From Pisolithus tinctorius (taxonomy: Eukaryota > Basidiomycota > Agaricomycetes > Boletales > Pisolithaceae), in NCBI GenBank assembly GCA_024663395.1, contig JANFAH010000011.1, positions 806,001-870,000 on the forward strand: a stretch of 64,000 nt of DNA. Reading direction: 5' to 3'. Within the stretch, counting starts at the first letter, position 1. Every line of letters begins with the position of its first letter. The notes under the pieces were generated by a model. It was not told the DNA's origin, did no database searches, and worked only from the letters and a program-made list of their open reading frames with translations. Position numbers and translations under genes: made by a program. Shown in pieces: positions 56,851 through 64,000 of the stretch.

Positions 56851-57085
56851 CCCAGTCACTCTGACATATTTGGGGAAACATATATTAATTGTGGAGAAAT
56901 CCATTTCTCCAGCACTATCCCAGGAGAAATCCAAAGGGGGCCTGGAGAATCCCCAGGCATGGTGCTGGAGAAAAAACCTTCCCTGCCAGTGGTTGGGGAT
57001 ACCTGACCTGTCAAGACCTCATAGGTATATACATCTGTAGAAATATGTAGACCTAATAGGTCTCCAAAGGTGGTTGACTGAAGTG

Positions 57086-57583
57086 GTCAGCCTCTAGCAT
57101 TTGATCTACCCATCTGTGCATGAACTGACATTGTGGTGGGTTCATTGGCTGTTGGTTTACCATTGTTTGAAAAGTTGTGTTGTCTCATATGTTTAGGTTG
57201 ATCTGCACTCCTGGTATTGGTAGTACCTCACCGAGGGAGCATGCGAATATATCTGTGAATTCCATGATTAGCTCTGTTACCTTCCATTTTTCTTCTTCTG
57301 ACAGATTGCTGCTGATCTTGATGTTTTGCAGGATGTACTTGATCCTTGGCAGTGCAAATGGATCTGTTAGCCTCGTGAATATTTTTCCTGTGTCCATTGG
57401 TTGTATTTCTTCAATGCTTTCTGGTTCACCCACTGTGCTTGTGATGTTGACCCATATTTTTTGTTCTTTGTTCGTTTTGCATGATCCTGGATTTCTGATG
57501 AACTGGTTCTGTAGTGTCATGGTGGTTGTGTTGTCTGTAATCGTGACTTCATCTGTAGTGTAGTTGTGTTTAGCCTTGAACGC
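57086..57583 (-). pseudogene. Pol linker region of Ty3 element 3
   Basis: Starts with the right GTCAGCC duplication. The minus-strand frame contains KWKVTELIMEFTDIFACSLGEV and PGVQINL, the segment that precedes RT in Ty3 elements (usual motif 'FADVFA...L'). Confidence 0.75.
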
Positions 57584-58042
57584 TCATAGTAGTGGTTTTC
57601 CAAACAGGAAAGACCACCCTCCTCCACTATTGAAGACTTCGAATGTTCCTTCAGCTTCTACTCCATTCACCCATATCATTCCTGACCATGTTGCTTCTGA
57701 CAGGACAACTATTCTGTTTGCCATATGTAGCATTTGCGTGGAGGGTTGCCACCCTTGTAAGCTGTGCCTGATTTTGCTGAATACTGATGAGCACATGGCA
57801 CCTGTCATGGCGCCATTGTTGAACAAGGCTTGGATTTGGACTGGGTCGGTGCTGTCTGTATTTTTAATGGTTATTGCATGTGTGAATGGGACAGGTTTGT
57901 CTACTGCATCTGTCCACTGGCTTTGGTTGCTGCATGTTGCGGAGTAAAGGTCAATAACATGTGTTACGACGGTTGGTACATGTGAGCCAGGGTGAGCCAA
58001 TGTAGATACATTTGATGTCCAGGTTGTTGTGCTGTCCTTCAC
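57584..58042 (-). pseudogene. Aspartic protease region of Ty3 element 3
   Basis: ALFNNGAMTGAM occupies the place of the L-D-S/T-G-A active site, so the catalytic aspartate is now asparagine. Later GMIWVNGVEAEGTFEVF and FLFGKPLL correspond to the flap and the ILG helix. Confidence 0.7.
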
Positions 58043-58260
58043 AGCAACCTGTTGTCATTTTCCTGATCCTCTAGTGCTACGAGTCTGATGGTATGTGCGA
58101 CATTCTTATTGAACAGCCCGAGAGTCCTATTGCATAGTGCCCTCCACACTGTTTCGTGACAACTTAGTCTTGATGAGTCCCCTTCTGAGGCTGGGCAGTC
58201 CCTGCTTCCATGACTGTGGGTACCGCATCTGAAGCACTCCCCTGAGCATACCATTGCTGT
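58039..58260 (-). pseudogene. Zinc knuckle of Gag, Ty3 element 3
   Basis: CFRCGTHSHGSRDC is a CCHC knuckle. It overlaps the start of the protease frame by a few bases. Confidence 0.8.
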
Positions 58261-58476
58261 TCCCAGTTTGAGCGGGTACAGGGTGTGCTTGGTGATTCAT
58301 GATGTTTCTCCATGCTTCACTGTCCATGCTGCGAGTTGTGTGACATATGTTTTCTGTCCCTCTTCATCGCTCTGTTGTTGTGGGTACTGCTCTAGTCCTC
58401 TCCACACCATTTCCTTCAGCTCTTCTGTGGGTGAGGTGTATGGCATGGTGTGTCATGGTGTTTGCTGAAGGATGAA

Positions 58477-59870
58477 TCACATGGTGGATGGTGTTGCTGA
58501 TGGTGATGTTCGTGGGTTGGTGTGTGCTACTGCGACCTGTCCTATCATGAGGTGCTGGAGTTGCGCTGTAAGGTCTGCTGTCATTGCCCTTTTTGTTGCC
58601 TCCATCTTCTGCAGTAGTCTTTGGTCCCACTCTTCTTCTCTCTTCTTCTGATCTTCTATCTCCTCCCTCTCCTGTCGCAGTTTCAATGTGTTCAGCACTT
58701 TCATGTCATCTGTGAAGTCCTGCCAGTCCTTGTATTCATTGTCCAACAACCTTCTGACTGCCTTTGGGAGTTGCTTCTTGACTTGCCAGATCAGTGTCAA
58801 TCCCTGTTCAATTCCTGCTAGGGATGCGAGCTGCATTGCTTCTTCTGCCCATTTCACATGCACCCATACTTTTTGTTGTCCTACCATCTTGGTTACTCTG
58901 ACATCTTCTTCAGGCAATCTAAGTGCTAGTAGTTCTGTCTGGTACTCTTCTGACGTCTGTGTCACACTCTTTAGTGTTGGCCACCTAGTGTTGAATGCTT
59001 TGGCTAGCTCGTCCCAGCTGGCACATTGTGTGGCTGTGAGGTTTTCGTACCAATGCTCTGCTGGGGAGCTTGTCCCCAGGTAGTTGGCTAGGGCCTTTAT
59101 CTTCTGTTTGTCAGTAGCCAATGGGTTTAGGAATAGCATGCTATGGTTAAACGCTTTAAGGAAATCACTTGTGTTTTCCATTTCTGCACGGTCTCCATAG
59201 AAGAGTGGCACCGCTTCTGCCATTGGTCATGGACATGGTGGAGGTGCTTGTGGTAATGACCGGGGTGGGGGTGGCTGTGACATTGATGGGAGTGGGGGTG
59301 CCTGTGGTGTTGGCAGGGGTGGGGGATGTGGTATCAAGGTGCTTGACAGGGCTGAATTAGCTCTTTCTCTGAGGGTGGTATGTATCACTGATGAGGCTGG
59401 GGGGAGTTGGGAGTATTATTGTAGGGAACGCTGTGAAGAAGTCTTCGTCCTCTGGGTGTTCTGGAGAGTTTCCTCAGGTTGGTGGGATCCCATGTATGGA
59501 TGTATACTCCTGTGGTGACAATGGCGGGTATTCTTGTGAGGACAATAGCAGAATATCTGGTGATTGAGTACCCAACAGGAATGAGTAGTTGCTGGTGTAT
59601 GGGGTTCCGAGGGGTGACCATGCTGCTGTGATCTCCAGCGTATGTGAGGACATGAACTGGCCTTGTACGTTTCATGGTTGACTTGTGCAAGGCAGATTGG
59701 TAGTAGTACAGTGGTTGTTTCTGGGTTGGCTACTCAGCTTGTTCTTTTGTATCCTCTGTACATGTGTGGGTCGCATGGTTGCCTTGCGTTTGTTTACTAA
59801 CATTGGTATGGTATTGGTGCAGTGAATATGGTGCAGTGGTGTTGTCTGGGTCAGTTCCACTCTCATCACC
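58477..59870 (-). pseudogene. Gag of Ty3 element 3
   Basis: A 248-codon frame (59223-58477) holds a capsid-like core: FYGDRAEMENTSDFLKAFN, LANYLGTSSPAEHWYENL, WDELAKAFNTRWP, then a coiled coil rich in Arg and Glu. Upstream (59224-59870) is a proline/threonine-rich N-terminal region with several stops. The start codon is uncertain. Confidence 0.78.
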
Positions 59871-59873
59871 ATG

Positions 59874-60030
59874 TGGAGCAGTGGACTGGGCTTTGGTCAG
59901 ATGAACTAGGCTGAGCTTGTGGTTGTTCTGTCATATCTGTACATGTGCACCTCTGTGTCTAAGTGTGTCCATCTGACTAAGTGTGCTGTGGTTGTATCCT
60001 TGCCTCCTGTCCCTGGGCCTCCCCACTCCA
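59874..60030 (-). repeat. 5' LTR of Ty3 element 3
   Basis: 157 bp, partner of 48917-49063. It carries an extra 10-bp TAAGTGTGTC-type duplication. Confidence 0.8.
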
Positions 60031-61993
60031 TCGGCCCTCCCACTGCACCGAAAATTCCTGTCGCTCATGCTTTGAAAGCTTTTTCCAAAAGCATGCACTG
60101 GAGCAGAGTGCATCTCATAGTCTGATCACCTCGGATATAATGCCCATACTTGATAGATTAACAAACTTGATGTTGGTAGGCCAGCCAACTAGTTTGACAC
60201 CATATGCCAGGATTATACTGTGCTTGTAATTGAGATAATTCATTATGATGTTCCTCTTATTTGTGGCTTGTCCTGTGGTGATGTTTAGTGCAGTTTTATG
60301 GAAAACACTGCTCTGAGGCACCCACTGAAACCATCCAAAATTGTCTTGGTTACTTGTTTCCTGACACTCACAAGGTTATTGTGCTCCACAATATCTGGGC
60401 CTATGGTTGAGCAGCTGTCACCTAACACCAAATGAATTTACTTTGACCCTGAGTACATGCCCACTGCTCATACTTGTGTGCAATGTCAGTGACTGGCTGT
60501 TGGATGACATCCTGCCAGAAGTTTGCTGAGTTGTTGGTTGCAGTCCATGTGGACTGGATGGTGTCATTGACATGGCTGTGCATGACAAATAATGTGGCAT
60601 ATATGCCAGTTTGGTCATGAAGGTTTTCAAGCTGTGGATCATCCTTACCATGAAGAAGTTCATAAGTAAAGTGCGACATACCTCCTTGGTGATCCTATCT
60701 ACTGTGTAATTGACATCATGTGCCATTGCAGTGTTGTTCATGTGGGTGCCATGCACCTTGAGCTTGTGATATTCTTGAAGTTTCTCAATGAGTAGTTCTT
60801 CTTCACTTTGTGAGAGCAGATGCACCTCTAAATCAACCTTGACCAACTCTTGAAGTCACACCATGGGTAGCTTCTCTCCAACAGGGTGATCTGGACTTGC
60901 TTGTTAGCACTCATATAACAGTACAGTCAAGTATACTTACCTGTATTGACTTCAAGTGATTTGGTGTGGACCAGGGCATTCTGTAGCATGGCACAGCAGC
61001 TGTGGTGATAGTTGGTCTTCATGTTGATGAGGCCCTTGATGTGGTCAAAAGTAACATTGTTGGCTGTGGCAATGGCTTCAAGCTTCGCATTCTGAGAGTG
61101 GAGGAAACTCTTGAGTGCATCATGGAGTTCCTTTGCTCACTTGGCCTTGTCCTCCTTCATTAATGAGCAAGAGGATTTATTGGCAGTCAAAAGGAGGCGC
61201 AGCACCTGTGGCTTTGATAGGTTGGACAGGAATGCCAGGATTCTGAGCATGCCAGGAGGAACTATTTGCTGAGGATTTCACATTCTTGACAAAGCTTGTG
61301 ACAGGGTTGATTGTGCACTTGTCACTCTGTAGTCTGTTGGGGGAGGAGGAAGTCCAAGTTGAGGCAGTACCCAGGCCACTGAATTGACCAGTGGTTGACA
61401 TGTCAATTGAGCTTGACCTTACCTCTGTGTTCTGTAGCCCATTGAGTGAAGAGGCTGGCCAAGCCAAGGTAGTGACCAGGCCACTGAGGTGACTGGCAGG
61501 TACATTGCTTGCACACAAACTTGCCTCAGCAGTCTGCAGCTTGTTGAGTGAAGAGACTGGCCAAACTGAGGTAGTGTCCAGGCCACTGGGTAGACCGGAG
61601 GTTGGCCAAGTGTAATTGACTGGTGGAATGTTGGTGGCAGGCAGGCTGAATGATGGTCTATATGTTGAAGACATGCTGAGGTAAAGTCAGGGACACTGTC
61701 TATGATATGGATGGAAGTATGTGACTGACAAATTATTTGCAGGGATTAATGCAGTTGTCTCATTACAAGCAGATGCACCTGCTGGGCTCATGCAGTTGAG
61801 CGAAAAATTCAATGGAAGCAAAATATATATTACCATAACTAAGGCCAGTGAGGGGGTTATCTTTGCTGTTGAGCATATCAAGAAATGAAATAGGATTAGA
61901 TGGAGCCATATCAGATGGTTGAGAATCATCGCCAGCATGGTTCATACTAACAGTACTATGAGAGCAGAGGGGAGAGGTCTGAGAGGAAGACAC
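60031..61993 (-). pseudogene. 5' part of the acidic-tail family gene, split by element 3
   Basis: A basidiomycete family of unknown function. Probable first exon 61993-61832 (MSSSQTSPLCSHS to LTGLSYG), an intron with GTAATA and CAG borders, then a Ser/Pro-rich segment (MSSTYRPSFSLPATNIPP). Next come a helical region (AKELHDALKSFLHSQNAKLE, LINMKTNYHHSCCAMLQNAL) followed by a GTAAGT donor near 60944, EEELLIEKLQEYHKLKVHG, and GIYATLFVMHSHVNDTIQS to YEQWACTQ. The last block, near 60290-60180, reads MNYLNYKHSIILAYGVKLVG. Stops and frame changes occur at about 61140 and 60670. The gene continues at 48916 to the left of element 3. Confidence 0.65.
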
Positions 61994-63420
61994 TGATGCA
62001 CCAGAATATTTTCACACTGGCAGGATATGTGTTGATCATTTGTGCCACTTGAAAGTCCAATATCACTGTGACATCAGTACAACACAATATTTATTGATTG
62101 ATGTTGTGCACACCTTGCATTTGAATCACATGGACACAGCCAACAACACCATATGTTCGGGGCACCTAGAGTCTCAGTTGTAAGCCATGTTGCCACACTG
62201 AAACCAGACAACAGATAGTACCTTCAGATAATTTTGTGGAACAAAGGCACACAACACTGCAACACATGATCACACTGCACCATATTGCATCATGTGTGCA
62301 CAGTGGTGAGATAGGGTTCTACCAGTGGATGATGCACAGTATAGGGTACCTGGAACTACAATGTATGGTTCATCACTGTGGTACTGTCAATGAGTTACTT
62401 ACTGAGAACATCCAATATCCATACTTTATATGACCTTTGAGTGGTGTGGTGGTCTTGCACCAGCTATGTGGTACATGCCACAACTATGCTCAGGATAGAT
62501 CAGTGACAGTTAGACCTACTGGGATACCAAGCAAGAGTGCCTCTACCCAGCAGGAATGTGTCAAGTCATAGCATGAGCATCAGCTCAGAGAAATTAGCAT
62601 GAAATTTGCTGAAAACCTATGGGCAATAGTAAGCATTCAAATACACATGTTGACTATGCTCAGTCACAATGACAGTTGCGACACACCATGATTGATACAA
62701 CAAAGAATTTCATGGAGCCAATTCCAATGCTTGCAGCATATCATTAGCAGGTGGGTGGAAATGAGAGGAAGATGGGTATTTGACTGTACCCATAAAACTG
62801 ATAAATGTGTATTGCACATTCAGCATACAGATGTATAGAGTGTGGCTGGTCCAAACACTTAATTCCTGCTGTGTATGTGTAGTGCTTTTGAGAAGCTTAT
62901 GATATTTCATTTAGAAAATAGGGGTTGAGTGTGGGTGCCTGCACCCTCCATTACCATGAAGTATTTACATATGTTTATACCTGAGCTAAGTAGCATAGTT
63001 GGCTTATCCAAAGTCTGTCAATCACTGCATGCTTCGAGTAAGTCTTTTATACAAACTGACTTGCCCTTTTGAAGTATGGCTAAACATTTACAGTGAAGAA
63101 GAAACCATCCAAGGTTAGTAAATGCTCACAGTCAGACCATAGTGATCATCAGTGGCTCACTACTCAATGTTGGTTCTCAAAGCCTGGGTACATATAATCA
63201 CCCATCCATGCAGTTGGCTCTCTGATGCTATTACACAGGGTCTGCAAGGCACAGAATGAAAAGGCATGCCTCTGAGTTGCAAGGTAAGTACAGGGTGAGT
63301 ACCAACAACTTTTGACCCAATAAAACTTACTGCATGGTTTGTAGGACAAGACTCCAGTAGGCATTCCTCACAACTTTGAGTGAGGTGCCACTGATCTGAT
63401 GTTATAGGCAGCAAGAATCA
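61994..63420. other. No supported gene
   Basis: CpG-poor DNA with short frames only. No repeat of the families above was recognised. Possibly very old transposon sequence. Confidence 0.4.
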
Positions 63421-64000
63421 TCAAAGTGCTCTTGGCAGACTGCTGTGTCGGCAGAAACCCTCACTCCCATCAAGCATACTGCTGCTCTGTCAGTGGAAAC
63501 TCTTGCTCCCATCAGGCATGCTATAGAGCTATGGCATGTGGACTGGCAGCCAGAAGACTGATGGCCAGATGAGTTGGAGATCTTGAAGGAATCTGTATGC
63601 TTGAAGTCTGATCCTGCAGCACTCAGTTGCTTCTGGGCAGGAATGAGGGTCCATATTGAGGAAGGAAAGGAGATTTTATCCTGCCTTCATGGGATTTCTC
63701 ATGGTGCACAGATGGAAGTGCCTTCCACCTCATTAGGAAGTTTCTGTGACATGTGTGTTAAAGTAGCTTTGGAAGTGAAGTTCTTTGAGATGTCACTACT
63801 ACATGCTGATACATAGATTCAAACATGATATATTTCTGCATGCACAATCCTGCCATCACATGCCAGTATGTAGAAGCAGTTATAATATGTGGTGCCTCGA
63901 GAACAAAATGGAAACCCAAACATTTCCATAGCAAACACTATAGTGAATGCCATGTTTTGTAAGCCTTGCAATCCATATGCCTCTATTGAGCGCAGATAAC
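63421..64000 (+). other. Possible degenerate coding segment of unknown type
   Basis: A short imperfect duplication of about 45 bp (63445-63520; CGGCAGAAACCCTCACTCCCAT and a diverged second copy) is followed by an 80-codon frame (63574-63816) without a good ATG. It includes LSCFWAGMRVHIEEGKE. I do not recognise it. Confidence 0.25.

Larger units (their letters stand above)
53244..57085. mobile_element. Foldback-like palindromic element (3.84 kb)
   Basis: Terminal sequence CACTTCAGTCAACCACC is inverted perfectly at the other end, with a 7-bp GTCAGCC duplication. Each arm contains, from outside in, about 235 bp of unique sequence, a minisatellite of about 60-66 bp units (about eight), and a 21-bp minisatellite. 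The left arm is about 1.05 kb and the right arm about 1.55 kb, separated by a 1.2-kb loop. There is no recognisable transposase. Long tandem-repeat arms resemble Foldback (FB) elements of animals. The matching CACT start also recalls CACTA transposons, but those make 3-bp duplications. Confidence 0.8.
48917..60030 (-). mobile_element. Ty3/Gypsy element 3 (11.1 kb with nested insertions)
   Basis: A minus-strand element with short LTRs (147 and 157 bp) that begin TGGAG and end CTCCA. It is flanked by TCAG (48913-48916) and TCGG (60031-60034); one CpG-type change would make these identical. Order on the minus strand is gag, knuckle, protease, RT, RNase H, integrase and a C-terminal extension, with no chromodomain seen. 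It is a different lineage from elements 1 and 2. It holds two insertions: 51807-52842 and the Foldback-like element 53244-57085. Its own length is about 6.2 kb. Confidence 0.85.

Noticed and set aside
53323..57040. 199-codon frame present identically in both palindrome arms
   Set aside because: It is built from the 60-66 bp minisatellite and ends in unique arm sequence. No motif is present and the duplication simply reflects the inverted repeat.
53244..57085. Classification as a CACTA transposon from its CACT ends
   Set aside because: The duplication is 7 bp, not 3 bp, and no CACTA transposase is present. A non-autonomous CACTA derivative remains possible but is not supported.

Overview
The window looks like a nuclear chromosome segment of a basidiomycete fungus, probably an agaricomycete. 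The evidence is short GT-AG introns of about 46-86 bp, families largely restricted to basidiomycetes (I66-type protease inhibitor, Plavaka-type transposase, a trypsin-like family, fungal OTT_1508-type deaminases) and chromodomain Ty3/Gypsy retrotransposons. All names come from reading motifs in the sequence. No search was run.

Positions 1-16.2 kb are gene-bearing and CpG-normal. They hold a decayed third deaminase copy (1-640, minus), an I66-type inhibitor gene with a truncated tandem duplicate of its 5' end (3.36-4.56 kb), an intron-rich amino-acid permease (4.88-7.40 kb), a frameshifted trypsin-like pseudogene (7.95-9.64 kb), and two full deaminase-fold genes in direct repeat (9.95-11.44 and 14.67-16.18 kb). 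A decayed tandem duplication and a one-exon permease relic lie between the two deaminases.

From about 16.2 kb to the end the sequence is a CpG-poor transposon graveyard. Target-site duplications and rejoined reading frames give a nesting order. Copy D of a 1.85-kb TG...CA repeat (17211-17400 plus 37817-39437) was split by Ty3 element 2 (17401-37816). Element 2 was in turn hit by repeat copy C (32141-33950) and by Ty3 element 1 (19317-31461). Element 1 received repeat copies A (20981-23727) and B (27375-29221), and copy A received an 883-bp solo LTR (22618-23500). Further right are a Tc1/mariner element with about 216-bp inverted repeats (39490-41068) inside a 43-bp tandem array, a decayed Helitron (about 41.8-47.8 kb, minus), and a gene of a basidiomycete family ending in an acidic tail. 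That gene is split by Ty3 element 3 (48917-60030). Element 3 itself carries a 1,036-bp TG...CA insertion and a 3.84-kb Foldback-like palindromic element (53244-57085) made of minisatellite arms around a loop rich in CACGTG motifs. The last 2 kb show no convincing gene.

Most pol genes here are dead. Many of the stop codons are TGA where the family has arginine (CGA), and the two LTRs of element 2 differ mainly by TG versus CA pairs. Both point to deamination of methylated CpG. The most interesting signals are the Foldback-like element with its CACGTG cluster, the ORF carried inside the 1.85-kb repeat, an antisense Cys-rich accessory gene in Ty3 element 1, the five-level nesting, and the deaminase cluster with an apparent gene-conversion tract.
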